This document shows, piece after piece, positions 1-12,409 of a DNA stretch of 64,000 nt. Within the stretch, counting starts at the first letter, position 1; every line of letters starts with the position of its first letter. Location of the stretch: NCBI GenBank assembly GCA_030760725.1, contig JASWHV010000012.1:34379652-34443651 (forward strand). The letters are read 5' to 3'. Made by a program: the position numbers and the translations under genes. The stretch is from Neostapfia colusana. Its lineage: Eukaryota; Streptophyta; Magnoliopsida; Poales; Poaceae. Under the pieces are notes generated by a model that was not told where the DNA came from, did not search any database, and worked only from the letters and a program-made list of their open reading frames with translations.

Positions 1-821
1 GACTCGAAGCTGGTTTCAAAGGCGGCACGAAAAACAGCTAGCACTTAGCGATTTCTAGATGATTTTCCTTGCTTCTTCTTAGAGGAGAGGCGCTAGGGGG
101 TGTAGAAACTACTTGCAAACCAGCTCGAGCGTTGGGTGTACATGTAAACCGAATTTGGGTTTCAACCGAGCTCGGGTAGGTTGCACTAGTGTTTGGAAAA
201 ATAGAAAATCAAGCTACACGATGGATCATTTGCTAAAAGACTTTTGGCTACCCGATCTCCGGATGCTAACGCACCTTTCTTGTGCAGGAAATTGGAGGTG
301 AGGATGGCTGTGATGTGGGCTGTCCACGGTGAGCCGAAGGGAGCTGCGTCGAGGCACCTCAGAAGCTCGGTGTAACAGACACAAAATCCAATAGATGAAA
401 ATTTGATTTGAATTCAAAATTTGGAAGCCAAAACATCAAGAAAGAGAAAAAGAAAAACAAAAAAGGGAGATGGGCCATTTTCCATGGGCGCAGCCCACCT
501 CCCTAGCGGCTCGGCCTGCCTCCTCTCTTTTGTTTCACCTTGCGCAGCCTGCACGCCAGCCCGTCTCCCCTCCCCTCGGCGTGGCCCAAAAATCGGCCCA
601 ACACTATGCTTCTTCCCCCTCACGCCGCCGCTGAAACCGAGACAGAAACACGGAAATCCCGGTAATTGACGTGCCCCGTCGCGTCTTGCTGCCCCGCCTG
701 AGGTCCTCCGCTCCCTAGCACCCGTCCCCCTCCATCAGTCGAGCCTCATACCGCGGAAACCCGATGACCCCATTGATGGCGCACGAGAAATATCTCCGGC
801 GCCCCGCCACCGCCTCGGACA

Positions 822-830
822 GCTATAAAA
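822..830 (+). promoter_or_regulatory. TATA box of LTR promoter
   Basis: GCTATAAAAG lies in a GC-rich context about 100-150 bp downstream of purine-rich DNA and is followed by a C-rich leader, as expected for the Pol II promoter of an LTR reading rightwards. No other strong TATA box is seen in the first kilobase on this strand. Confidence 0.5.
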
Positions 831-1950
831 GTGACCCCTATCCGGGTCCAGAGGTGCGCACCACCCACCTCAAGCCCCCACGGAACCATTTGAGCGCAGA
901 GCGGCTGGTTCTAGCAGGCAATTTGGAGTTTCCCCGTTCTTCCCAACCTCCGGCCGACCTCCCGAATTTGCCGCCGGTAAGCTGCAGTCCCCTTTCCTCC
1001 TTCCAGCCTCGGCACCCCTATAGGTTCTTTGGACAGCTCCACCCCCTAGAACTCATGCTAGAGCCTTGAAGGAGGCCCGCGCCGGACAACCGCCGCCTCG
1101 GCACGCCGCCGGCCGCCGTGAGGGCCGCACCAGCCCAACCGAGCCTCGTAGTAACTTCCCCGCGACCAGACGATCATAGAATGGCACACAAACCCAGGGG
1201 AAAAACAAGCGTATCCATAGTTCTACGACGCACCACCATCCCCGCCACCTCTGGCGAGCTCTAGCCGCCGCTCCGACGTCCCCCTCGGCCAAAGGACATC
1301 ACTATGAGGTTCCTTACGACGTGTAGCACACCGGTATGAGATCCGTTAGGTCGTGTCGGGAAAGAAACGCGGTTCCGGTGAGCCACCAGACACCTCAGCT
1401 GCGCCGGTGACCGCCCTAACCACCCCCGCTTGTGTGGCGGCCAGGTGGCAGGCCACGCAGGCAGGGCGCCCACGTGGCTGCTGACTCGGCGCCACGCGGG
1501 CGCCAGCCCACCCACGCGCCCACCACAACCTCTGTGGGCTCGGTCCATGTGGACCAGAGACCCAGCGGCCGTGGACCGGGTCTAGGTCCACAGAATAGTG
1601 GCCTGAGGAGTCCGGGCCCGCCTGTCAGCCACTATATGCTGGAAAATCGCTAGACACACCCGCTAAGTGTACATAGAAACTTGAAAAGGCATTTCTGGGT
1701 GCAGAAAAATTCCATAAAATCCCTAAAAATAGGAATTAGTCATTAGAGGATAGTAGCATGCGGAGAAAGGCTAAAAACATTTTAAAGCATTGCTAATTGT
1801 TAGTATTTGCGCTAACCCAACTAATTAAGTTAACGGCAAACGGAGCTAGGGTGAGGCCCTCCGAACAAAAACACAACCCCCTCCAAAAGCCAAATAAAAC
1901 ATGTTTGTCGTTAGGAAACCCCCTAAAACCCCTACAACCACATTACTGGG

Positions 1951-2091
1951 ATGTTACCTAAGTTCTTGGAATCTTTTGGGTTCGATGCTAATTCGAACAA
2001 TTTACGTACTATAGCAAACGAGGAAGCTGACGGGGAACTCGATGCCCCGGATTACGAGAAATTCCTAGAAGCTTTTGAAGGCAATCTCTAA
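1951..2091 (+). CDS. Short acidic ORF inside the LTR
   Basis: A 46-codon frame opens at ATG 1951 and ends at TAA 2089-2091. The peptide is strongly acidic, with many Glu and Asp in its second half and only a few basic residues. It has no recognised domain. It lies about 1.1 kb downstream of the LTR TATA box, so it would sit in the transcript leader. A comparable short acidic frame sits at 5513-5710 in a different long LTR in this window. It may be a chance ORF; expression is unsupported. Confidence 0.25.
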   Translation: MLPKFLESFGFDANSNNLRTIANEEADGELDAPDYEKFLEAFEGNL

Positions 2092-3629
2092 CCCCCTTGA
2101 TCAAGATTGCTCCTATGAGTTTGCAAAATTTCCCTGATAGCCTGTTTTTAATATGCATGTTTTCCCGTGATTATTTTCAAACGTTGTAGTAGCTAAGACC
2201 CACTTGACTAGTGGTTGCTTAGTCACGTGCTTGACATGTGAAGTGCCAAGAACCCCTCCCTGACCTTGCCAACTTACTTCCTTGATGCCCTAAGGCCCCG
2301 TCGTCACACTATAATGTGACGACGCGTGTGATTCCTTGAAAATAGAATGCTTAGGAACCCTCGCGATGTTCGCATCGCGACTCACTACACTTAACCATCA
2401 GATTTGCGAAAAGTGTTGAAAGGTGTCTTGGTGGTGTGAGTTAGGAAGTGGGATGGGAATTTGTGTTATACAACGTGTGTTGTGTGGAGTGGGGGAAAAA
2501 GGAGTGGTTGAGGTGGGTTATGGTGAATGAGTAGTGTGTGCTTCAGTGTAGTCCACCTATTGTGGATATTGATGGATCCGCCTCACCAACTTAAGGACCG
2601 GTTCATATGACCTCGTCATAGTGATTTTGTGCAACCACAGAACATGTATGGGCAGGACTCCCTCTACCTTCTTGGTGACTACCACATGAGCCATCTGGCA
2701 GCCAGTAGGGCACGGGGGACCAGGGAAAGACACGGGGGAGTCATTACCCGGTCCGGCTGGGAGAGTAATTGCCTAAATAGCCTCTGAGTGAGTCCTGAGG
2801 TGTGATTGTGTGGTTACTCGGGGAAGATGAGGTGAATGTTATGCTACTCCCTTGCTAGGAGTGCTTAACCTGTGGGTAAAGTGTACAACCTCTGCAGAGT
2901 GTAAAATCTAGATAACCATTGTCACGGTCTTGGCACACTATGTTCCGAGCTCTTGTTGAGTAGCCTTAGTGTGATTCCTTGATGTGATGTGTGGCAGTGT
3001 TTGCCGTGTTTTGGAAATTACGGCTGTGTGCCAGGAACTAGTAAAGTCGTGGGCTTGAATGTTCGATTAAAACTTAGGGAACTTGCGGGATGGAGCTCAA
3101 ACTCCCCCAGGTCCCACCAACTAAAATCAGGATACAATTACCTCTTTTGCTTTGCAAAAACCTTCTTTCAAGAAGACCCTGCATGAATGCTTTTGGGCAA
3201 CCCTAAGCCATATGGCCCTACCTTGCTACAAACCCTCTTGCATGAAACACATCCTCTTGAGTAGTGTTAGGGCTTGTTGAGTACCTTCTATACTCACTCT
3301 TGCTTTCTTCACGACCCTTATAAGCAGAAGAGGAAAGGGAAGAAGAGGATGGAGCGCAGTACAATGACGAGTAGGTTTAGTCCTGCGCCCAAGGCTGCCT
3401 GAGGGGAATGGGAGCCACTTAATCCGCTGCTCTTTGATTGTTTTCTGTTTTTTCGAAGCCCTACGAGGCCCATGGTTTGTAACCTAAGACATGCTTGTAA
3501 GACTGTAAAGGTCATGTTGAGACTAAGATAATGTATGGTATTCGATCTATTCTATTGTGCATACCAACTACTGATCCAGGGATTGGTACGGAATGCACAA
3601 GTGGGCCCTGAGAAAGGTGGGTCCTGACA

Positions 3630-4249
3630 CTCGGCGATAATCGTCAATTTGCAGCCAACAGGAGCACGAACTCTCAGAGCTGAGGTGATATCACGCACGA
3701 GCACCTGGTGGTGACTTCCTTCTCTGCTTGGAGCACGATCAACCGATGATCGATCGGGTTGTGCGATCAGGAAGAACCGAAAATGGCGCCGGGCGGCTGT
3801 TCTTCGTGGGACAGAGCAGAGAACGCGTGCGCGAGTGAGGGAACGTGAAGAATACTGATTGTGCTGCTTGTGTGGGGGATAAGGGCGCCAGAACATCAAC
3901 AAGCAGGATCTGGCACTGGTGAGCCGTCGGGAAGGGGTTCGGCCGGCACGCTGGCGCTTGGTCGTGCGAAGAGAAACAGAGCCGAGTCGGTTCAGTCGAT
4001 TAGTGTGGCTGACAGTGGGTCCCAGCCCCAATTTTGTCCCACTAAATTGAATTTTTCCTACTTCTCTGAATATTAGGGACCCCAATACCCTTGGAATTTT
4101 GATCAAACCACTCAATGACCATTTGAATCTGAATAATTCAAAATTTAAAATGGTTTGGATGAATTTGCAGCACATGTGAGGTTTAAATTCAAATTTGGTT
4201 TGAATCTGCTCAAATGGCTCATGTCAAGATCAACTCCAGATGGAGTGAA
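3630..4249. repeat. Gypsy-LTR-like leader fragment, probably minus orientation
   Basis: GC-rich sequence at about 3630-4030, followed by A/T-rich runs. Read on the minus strand it resembles the leader part of the long Gypsy LTRs elsewhere here: an AATT-rich stretch, then GGGACCCACTG with TCAGCC, then a GC-rich leader. The plus-strand segment at 31660-31760 has the same order. It stops abruptly at 3629 where the preceding LTR ends. No complete gene is visible. Confidence 0.35.
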
Positions 4250-7139
4250 AATTGGTGTATGAGCTCATAAAAATGTGCTGAGTATGAATATGAATCCCAC
4301 TTTTGAATTTATGGGATGAAAGGAGTTTGAACTTGAATTGAAGTCTAAACTAGCCTTTTAATGATTGTATCCAAAAGTACCTCAAAAGGTTTTGGATTTG
4401 TGTGAAAATTGGCATGAGCATTACTAACAAAGTTTAGGAGTTGATAGTGTGCTCAGCCCCTATATGATGCATGTGGGAAATACCCCTTTTGCATTTTGTG
4501 AGTTCATCTCCTAATTATCTATTGATTGTGGTTACTTGCTCTTCAAATGTGTTCATAAGTTTACCAAAAATGAGGTGAGGTGTGTGGGTAATGAACACTT
4601 TCTAATGTAAAACTTGGGCCCTTACATCGAGTGGGCCTGGGTCCTGTTTAAAGGATTTTCAATTGAAAAGAAATTCCAGATTCTATTCCAACTTTCAAAA
4701 TCCATAGATTGTTGTAGAATTGTCCAAATTTCTGAAACAAATTTTGTTGGATTCCTTTTAACCAGTACTTTGGATTAATGCAATTTAATTGGTACGGAAG
4801 TCCATGGAATTGTATCCAAAATTCCTTTATGCAAAGCTTGAGAATTTAATTCCAGTTGTTCTGTTAATTGTAAAATCACCAGTTTTGGTCGGAACATCCT
4901 TCACAATTCCTTTGATCACCAGAAAAGATTTCAGAATCATTTGACTTCATTTACTGGATCAAATCATGTTCCAATCCTCTATGCCTTTGAAAATGCCAAA
5001 AACAACAGAACGAATTTCAGATTGTAGCCAAACCTTGTTAAATCCATATCTCCTTGTAGGAAGCTCAGAAAATTGTGAAATCAATTTTCATAGAATCATA
5101 AAAATGTGTACTTAACAAAAAGTACACATTGTTGCATGACAAAAACCCAGAACTTTTCAGTTAATTCAGAGAAGGGAAAAGCCTTAGGGAATTGTTGTGC
5201 ACACCTGCTTCCTCAACTGAGTCTGAAACTGTGCTAGTGTTTCACATACTCTATGTAGAGTTCACTGTAAAAAAAATTCATCTTCAGTAGACTTTCTAAG
5301 CATCAGTAATTTTCTGCTTAGTTCCATATGTCCAATTTAAAAACCTATTTGAATTTATACTTCAACCAAGGTTAAGTTTAGCCTTCCTCTGTTTTTCTTT
5401 GAACAACAGAGGTCTCTTTGGGCCATTTTAATAGTACTTAATCAACTTTTAAATTAATATTAGCTGCAAGTTTCAAAATACTAAATCATATTTTTATTAT
5501 ATGTGCATAATCATGTCGATAGCAAACGTGATGAAGGAGTTCAACGAAGAGCTACACTTGGATGAAGTAGTAGCTGATCTGGACATCTTCACTAACATTG
5601 AGTCAACCGTTGAGCAAGGCAAGCCCCGGTTTGCATATAGCAGCCTTTGTAAACTTTTGCTTTACAATCACCTTATATTGATTAGAATGGATGTTGTGCA
5701 TTATGTCTAAGTTGAATGACACTCCACCTGCATGACCAGTAAATTACTAGACAGAATGAGTAGTATAGGATTCCATCATACTAGTTTGCTAGGCTAATGT
5801 TATAGATGGTTCGATAGAAGTCGAGTAGTTGACTGCTACTTGCGAGAGAAGTCGAGTAGTGAAGACTACCCGCGAGATGTTAGTTTGTAGATTACCCTTT
5901 AATAATTTGAGATGTGGATGGGGAGTTCTATAGGATGGAACATGCAAGATTGTCTCGACCCGATCGGTGGGGCAATGCTTGTGACCACATTGGGCCTGGG
6001 CCGGTTAGGGCAAGGTCGATGTGGAGGTTGAGATTGTAGCCCCATCTGTGTCAGTTAAGAACCGCGCCATGTGCGGACCTGCTGAGCATGTTTGAGCTGT
6101 ACCGGATACATAATTGTATATGGGACCCATTAAACTGATGTAACTCGGTGGACTTTGGTGCAGAAACTCATCCTTCGTTCGGGAATGGCGTTGAGAAGGC
6201 GGGGGTGTAAATCCTTTAGCGGGTAACTCCAACGTGTTCGTGTAGAGGACCTCCCTGCTCGGGACGAAGCGTGTTTCTACATCAGGATGTTGTGTGAAAG
6301 GTGGCCACATATAACGTAAGAAAGATCTCCCGTAAGAGTCTTTCAAGGCGGTTGTATGTGTCGTGTATTCCGGGTTGTTATTGATTCGAGTCACCGCCGC
6401 TCACGGTTATGGACTGAGCATACTTGTTCACTGCGCTGTGTCGTAGTAAATTAAGAGTAATTGAATCATAAGAATTATATTCTTTGTGAATCCTTGTTTT
6501 ACAATCTTGGATGCATTAGAGATAGCGAAAATTATCTATTCCACCTTAGGCAAGCAACATCAGAATAAGCGTTTCTTTTTTATTGTGGACTTCCGGTGTT
6601 GTGTTGCGTAAGGACTATTAATTTGCTGCTATAAAAATCTGAGAATAAGGATCAATGTTTAGGCAAGTGCCTTTAGCTAAGCTTCCTATATAATTAATTT
6701 CTAGTATATAGAGTTACATGTTTAAGAAAGCTGGTTAAGCCTTACTGAGACATTGTGCTCATGGTTGTATCTTTAGTTGCTTTTGCAGGTAGCATGTTTC
6801 ATGCTATGATGACGGTTGTTCGGTGGGACATCGGACTCCACGGTTCGTATAACTCACCGGAACCCTTGCTGCTGCCTTACACTCTTATGAAGCCAGTGGG
6901 AAGCGTCCGCACACTGGACAACTTCTCTTTGACGTAGTTAGGGTCAAGAGTGCATATGTATAGAGATTTATTCCGCTGCGTATGTAATGATGTACATTAT
7001 GTTATAAACATTACTTTGTTGAGAAATGAAAGGACTTTGTATGTTTATATGATTCTTTTCGTGTATGCTGTTGGATGTCGCATATCACGGCACCACCCAA
7101 TGCGATTTCTAAAATGTCGGGACCCCCCAGGTCGTCACA
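4250..7139 (+). repeat. Tekay/Del-type long LTR, copy 1 (plus orientation)
   Basis: This non-coding block matches, in reverse complement, the LTR at 32161-35881 and the LTR starting at 62983. Landmarks shared in the same order are AATTTTGTTGGA near 4740, GGCAAGCCCCGGTTTGCAT near 5620, the ATGACACTCC...GCATGA block near 5715, the ACATCAGTTTAATGGG-like block near 6125 (reverse strand), and the terminal GTTGG...GGCACCACCCAATGCG block near 7080. The right end is ...GTCGTCACA at 7139, a CA terminus. The left end is diffuse. Divergence from the other copies is clearly visible by eye, so it is old. It abuts a Copia pol fragment, which it probably interrupted. Confidence 0.7.
5513..5710 (+). CDS. Short acidic-start ORF inside LTR copy 1
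   Basis: A 65-codon frame starts at ATG 5513. Its first 40 residues are rich in Glu and Asp and end just before the conserved GGCAAGCCCCGG block; the rest reads through LTR sequence. In the other LTR copy (around 33700-33800, minus strand) the corresponding stretch is interrupted by stops, so if it was ever a peptide it is not maintained there. No domain is recognised. Confidence 0.2.
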   Translation: MSIANVMKEFNEELHLDEVVADLDIFTNIESTVEQGKPRFAYSSLCKLLLYNHLILIRMDVVHYV

Positions 7140-8980
7140 GGTGTATGCACACACTTCAATGATTCAAGAACCATATTTCTCGATACCCGTTGTAGTTGAA
7201 CTAACAGTGCCCGCTGCTGTGTTTCAACAACTTTTGTTAGTTTTTCACCGGCGGCACCGATAGTAAGTGAGGCTCCTGTTCTGCAGGAACCAGCCCAGTT
7301 TTCTGAACCTGTTGAGTTAGTAGATGCTAATGATGATGAGCAACAACTGCTTCAAATTGAAGATAATGTGTCAATTAGAAGATCTCAAAAAGTGAGGAAA
7401 TTGGCTATTCCTAACAATTTTGAGATCTATATGAGTGAAGAAATTCTAATGGAGGATGATCCCACCTCATATAAAAATGCCATGAGAAGTCCTCAATCAT
7501 TTGAGTGGCGTAAAGCACTGGAGGATGAGATGAGGTCTATGAGTGCCAACAAAGTTTGGGAATTAGTCAAAATTCCTAATGCAGTGCAAATAGTAGGCCA
7601 TAAGTGGGTCTATATGATCGAACGTGACTCCAAAAGGAAATTCAAAAAATATAAGGCCAGACTTGTGGAAAAGAGTTTCAATCAAAGAAAAGGCATAACT
7701 ATAACGAGACGTTCTCATTCGTCTTTTCTGAGGATTCATTTAAAATCATTATGGCTTTTAGCGGCACATTGTGATTTAGAATTGCATCATATGGATGTAA
7801 AAATGACGTTCCTCAACGAGGATCTATATGAGGATGTCTATATGACACAACCAAAACGATTTATCATTAAGAGTAAGCAATATATGGGATTTCGATTAAG
7901 GAAGTCCATCTATGAACTTAAACAGGCCTCTAGGCCATGATATCTCAAGTTCAATGAGACTAAGAAAGATTGGGTTTAAGGTGAATGAGGAGGACAACTG
8001 CATATATGCTAAGTTTAATAATAGGAAATTTGTTTTATTCGTTCTTTACGTAGATGACATTACTTGCGAGTAGTGATATTAATCTACTGTTACAAACTAA
8101 ATTTTTGTCCTCCAACTTTGGTATGAAGAATCATGGTGAAGTATCCTACGTGCTAGGAATTTAAATTCACTGAGATAGAAGTAAAGGACTATTGGTTATA
8201 ACCCAAAAGATATACTTAGAAAGTGTACTCAAGAAGTGCGGAATGTAAACGAGTAAATATTCTCTTGCTCCTATAGTCAAGGGTAACAAGTTTGGGAACT
8301 TTCAACGTCCCACGAGCCAATATGAGATCGATCAAATGAAATCAGTTCCCTGTTGTCGGAAGCCTTATGTATGCTCAAGTATGTACTCGTCGTGACATAG
8401 CATTCGTAACAGGATGTTGGCAGATATAAGGCCAACCTTGAGATTGATCACTACAAGGCAATTATGGAATCATTAAGATATGTGCAAGGGAAAAAAAGGC
8501 CCCATGTTGACGTGTCATAAGTCAGACCCACTCGAGTTTGTGGGATACTCAAACTTAGATTTTGCGGGTTGTGTGGATACTAAGAAATCCACATCAGGTT
8601 ATATGTTTACCCTTGCAAATGGAGCTATATCATGGAAAAGCTCTAAAGAAACTGTCACTGCATAGTGCACAATACATGTCGAGTTTGTTGCTTGTAATGA
8701 GGCCACCGAGCAGACATTAAAGCTTAAGAAATTTTTACTTTGTCTTAGAGTGGTTGATGGCATCGAGAATGAGCCAACAGTACTATACTCTCACAACAAC
8801 AAGTCGAGTGGTTCTGCCAAACAATCGACATTAAGTTTTATGTTGTGAAGTACAAAATACATTATCACACTATTAGTCCTGAGCATATTAGTACCAAGCA
8901 AATGCTTGCAGACCTCCTTATAAAAGGTATTCCACCCAGTGTTTTCAGAGAACACGTAGCCGGCATGGGATTTAAGTGAG
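7140..8980 (+). pseudogene. Ty1/Copia pol fragment (RT-RNase H), degenerate
   Basis: Copia reverse transcriptase and RNase H are recognisable, but broken by many stops and frameshifts. The longest piece (7368-7940) carries the start of the RT, with HKWVYMIERDSKRK, MDVKMTFLNEDLYEDVYM and LRKSIYELKQASRP. Near 8040-8060 the frame continues into FVLYVDDI, the RT active-site block, then shifts. RNase H follows at 8480-8665 (GYSNLDFAGCVDTKKSTSGY) and a tail near 8940-8970. Gag, protease and integrase are absent: the sequence starts in the integrase-RT linker exactly where the Gypsy LTR ends at 7139. The product would be non-functional. Its closest relative in the window is the minus-strand Copia at 11.1-17.7 kb, with similar RT wording but a different LTR. 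Confidence 0.9.
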
Positions 8981-9168
8981 AGCCTATGTTCACCTGGATA
9001 CTCAGGGGCCATCTAAGTGTAAGGTTATTTCTAAATGTGAGATGTATTGTGGTCGTCGAGAAAAAAAGTACGTGAATGACTGTTTTAATGCGTCATTATG
9101 TCAAGCATGAGGAAATAGACACTAAGTTTAGAAATTAAGTTAGGAAGAGGTAAGTTATTTTTCCATGG

Positions 9169-9607
9169 TCAAGGGGGAGAATGTTAGTTTTGATCCTGGC
9201 TCGGTTGGGCAACAACCATACTGTGTCCAACTCCCTCTTACGCACCCTAATTGGGGCCGCCAACCAACCCATGGTCGGGGTCCCCTCACGCCTGCGCCAT
9301 ATTAAGAGGGTGACTCGGGCACGTGAACCAAGGTTCAGTGTGCCCAACACATCCTGACCAAGTGATGGGAAGGCCTTTGCTCCTCCACTGTCACCACCCG
9401 ACGCCGTCTAGCACCGCCGCCATCGCTTCTACCGCTTCTAACCCGGTGTGCCACCACCTCGACTTCGGTAGCACCACCACGGCCTCTACATCTACAAAGG
9501 TATGTTTGCATTCTAGTTCTTGTTCTTCCATAAATAGTTTAGGATTTGATTTACTTTCATTAAATCCTGTTAGATCTAGTGGCTAGCAATTTTAAGAAAC
9601 TATCACA
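9169..9607 (+). repeat. Polypurine tract and 3' LTR of the Copia fragment
   Basis: TCAAGGGGGAGAA (9169-9181) is a textbook Copia polypurine tract, followed at 9182 by TGTTAGTTTTGATCC, a TG-starting LTR. The LTR contains C-rich sequence around 9360-9500 and a T-rich end. Its right boundary is uncertain; a CA-ending site lies near 9605. There is no matching 5' LTR in the window, consistent with truncation of the element. Confidence 0.6.
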
Positions 9608-11095
9608 TGGATGTCATAAACTGGAGCAAGCAGTGCTTGGAGGAGTCGCGACTGAAACGGAGCAAAAGGGGATGGAGCCGGGTCATGTCCCATCAGTGGC
9701 GACCTTGGCTAATGGGACACGGGGAAAGGGAGGTCGAAGGAGGAATCAGGAGGGGAGGCCATGGGCGGAGAGTTCAAGGGGTGGGGGCATACGTGGAATG
9801 AGCTGCGTACTGCTCATGTCTATTTTAGGGCATGAGTGAAAAACAGTCCAAAATGGGTTATTAAAATAGATAACCTGTTATAGGTTGTTTTGGCTGCTCC
9901 TCAAGATTGAAAAAAAAATATGTGGCACCGGTGCAACCTAGCTTCTATGGCACCGACCCTTGAGTGACTACACATGGAAATCATACAAATCTTGAAGAAG
10001 TAGACTGTCTAGCCCCGCTCAGGTTTCCTATCTTGTTTCCTATCTTGCTCCTCATGTTGCTCACAACACGTGGACAGAAATATGTATCACATCTTGACCG
10101 GAGCGGCAATTCATGTAGGGATGGCAATCCCAACCATAGGTCTAGCTCCCTGTTGAGTTTGGTTGCGGGTACGGATGGGATTTTTTACCTTGGAGTCTGA
10201 TCAATAGTCGATCTGATGTGCCACAAGTGCGAGTGCGGGTTTTATTTCCCATTTGTAGATGCCCGTCGGGTATTTGAAATAGTCTAGAATTAAAATTCAG
10301 CCCAGCCCACGTGAGGTAGAACGCAGCTACGCAGCCCACCTCATGTCCTCATCACCTCATCAAAGACTACAGTGACAACAGGTTTACTCCCAACTTGAGC
10401 CTTAGTAACCCTATCCCTAGCCGCCAGTCGCCCTCGATTTTGGCCGCCATGCCACCATCGATCCATTGCCAGAAGCCTAGGTCTCGCCAGAGGCAGTGCG
10501 AAACCATCAACCTCACTAGCGGTCCCATTGATCCGCCACTAGAAGGCTAGGTCTCACCACACCACCATCGATCCGTCGCCGCTGACGGACCCGATTTAGG
10601 TAGCTGTTCTTTTTTTCCTTCTTTTTTTTGTTTAGAGTTGTGAAGATGTTTTTTTCGTGTGTACACTTCATGATAAGGAAATCATAGAAATAGAACTAGA
10701 TCTTTTTTTCGTGCATTCAGATGTATAGCCTCGAACTTGTTTATCTCTCACTGGTCTGAGCCTCTGAGGACTCTACTAGTTCAGATCCTTGGGGGATTTG
10801 AAATTCTAGCTGCTTGGCCTAGGTTTTCTTCTGATTTTCTTCTGATTTTCTACATACCATGCAAAAAATATTTATTTTATATGTCACTTTTGCATTAAGA
10901 AATCTGAGAGTATAAATATTCTTTTCAGAGTTCCTTCTAGCTTGTTGCTTTCATGATTGATAATATAAATTTTATTAAAACATATGAGGAACGTGATTAT
11001 CATACTTGAAGTTGGCTCAAACATGTTGGCTTTCTAAAAATGTATCAGTGGCTTTCTTTTGAAAGTTTAAACTTGTTAGGTTCTAAATTTTTAGA
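9608..11095. other. Unassigned intergenic DNA
   Basis: No recognisable gene. 9600-9800 is purine-rich with small open frames lacking any known domain. 10100-10300 contains a pyrimidine/purine block with GGGTA-type short repeats of the kind seen in many grass repeats. 10330-10600 holds CCACCATCGATCC repeated in variants. 10600-11090 is T-rich. None of this supports a functional call. Confidence 0.4.
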
Positions 11096-11605
11096 TGCAG
11101 AACTTAAACTTTAGGGATTAACAATAATACTGATGCCTAGTCACTAACTGCGCACTAATGAACATAATGAACATGATTAAGGGGGGGACTAGCCAACTTA
11201 CAGGAGAGGATCCGTCGCCGGCCATTGAATCCTTCTCTGCTCTTTTCTTGGTGAAGAAACGGAGTCCTTCGGGCCTCCACCGGCACTGTTCGGGGACGGC
11301 TTGGAGTTGCTCAGATCTTCCCACCGTAATTGCTCTCTTTTTGATTGGTATTTGGATCTCGTGATTAGGAACCTAGTTTGCAGCTTAATCACCTTTAGCT
11401 TTTATAGAGCAATACGGCAGGGGACCGAGCCTGAGTTGATTAGGAGAGCCTCCGATCGTGGCGCTCGTTTCCGTTGAGGACTCCAGGAGATTTCACCGGG
11501 TCCACTTTTACCTTTTCCTTTTTTTCTTTATCTTTTCTACTTTTTTCTTTTGCTTATTATCTTTTATTTCTTTTGATCTCACGTGAACCGAGATCAACAC
11601 TAACA
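11096..11605 (-). repeat. 3' LTR of the Copia element
   Basis: On the minus strand it starts TGTTAGTGTTGATCTCGG and ends CTGCA. It is preceded by the polypurine tract GATCAAGGGGGAGAA (plus 11606-11620). It is a direct repeat of 17237-17727, sharing the TTCTCTGCTCTTTT and ATACGGCAGGGGACCGAG blocks. Confidence 0.92.
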
Positions 11606-11791
11606 TTCTCCCCCTTGATCGTATGGTTCACTTTATTATCCATTCTTAATAAGTATAATGTACAAAGTGATGTGTTACAATGGTTTATTAAAACCATTGA
11701 ACTTCAACACTTATAATACATCAACTTATTTCAAATGGAAACATTATTTTTTACGGGGAGCGGCTCTTTAAAAGGTCCCTACTTTCCAGAA

Positions 11792-12283
11792 TCATAAGGC
11801 CTCCAATAATCCCATGCCGGCAACGTGATTACGAAAAATATTGGGTGGTAAGCCTTTTGTCATTGGATCCGCAAGTATATGTGGCGTACTAATATGCTTG
11901 ACATTAATTGTTTGATCCTGGATTCTATATTTCACAACATGGTACTTTATGTCAATATGCTTGGCAGCAGCACTTGACTTGTTGTTACTCGCATAGAAAA
12001 CTGCAGGTTCGTTATCGCAGTATAGCACAAGTGGTTTATTAATGCTGTCAACCACTTTGAGCCTAGGAATGAAATTCTTTAGCCATACAGCCTGCGCAGT
12101 AGCCTCATAACATGTTGTCCACGATGCAGGCTGAGTTTGCTTGGAGCTTTTCCACGATATAGCTCCCCCGATCAGTGTGAATATATAATCTGATGTGGAT
12201 TTCTTACTATCCACACAGCCAGCGAAATCAGCATCTGAATAACCAATAGCTTCCAAGTTATCAGATTTTCGATATGTTAGCAT
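11792..12283 (-). pseudogene. Copia RNase H domain
   Basis: The minus-strand frame of 163 codons covers the C-terminal RNase H of Copia pol. It opens in the GYSDADFAGCVDSKKSTSDY segment, runs through an altered TAEAEY-equivalent region (the usual acidic motif reads YEATAQAV), LYCDNEPAVFYASN and KHIDIKYHVVKYRI, and ends with HILADPMTKGLPP, the normal Copia C terminus. The RNase H would remove template RNA from the RNA/DNA hybrid. It is in the same frame as the RT to its left on this strand but separated by stops. The protein is probably dead. Confidence 0.9.
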
Positions 12284-12409
12284 GTGATCTTTAGTATCTT
12301 ACGTGTAACGCAAGACTTTTTTTGCGGCCTTCCAGTGGTCCATTCCTAGATTTGATTGGAATTTGCCAAGCATTCCCGTTACAAAAGCTAAGTCAAGGCG
12401 CGTACATAC

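Larger units (their letters stand above)
1..3629 (+). repeat. Long Ty3/Gypsy LTR, right part (left end outside window)
   Basis: The stretch is non-coding and has the layout of the long LTRs of Tekay/Del-like grass Gypsy elements: a GC-rich promoter and leader, a TATA box near 824, a short acidic ORF near 1951, then a 1.5-kb untranslated tail ending GGGTCCTGACA at 3629, a normal CA terminus. No primer-binding site follows 3629, so this is either a 3' or solo LTR, or the opposite reading applies (the reverse complement starts TGTCAGGACCC, also a legal LTR start). The left terminus is not in the window. Assignment rests on layout, not on a second copy. Confidence 0.5.

Noticed and set aside
3552..4175. 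207-codon minus-strand open frame
   Set aside because: It crosses the LTR terminus at 3629 and the leader-like GC block, has no domain and no ATG context; a shadow of composition.
6005..6394. 129-codon minus-strand open frame
   Set aside because: Lies inside the Tekay-type LTR copy; homologous sequence at 33.2 kb is not open in the matching frame.
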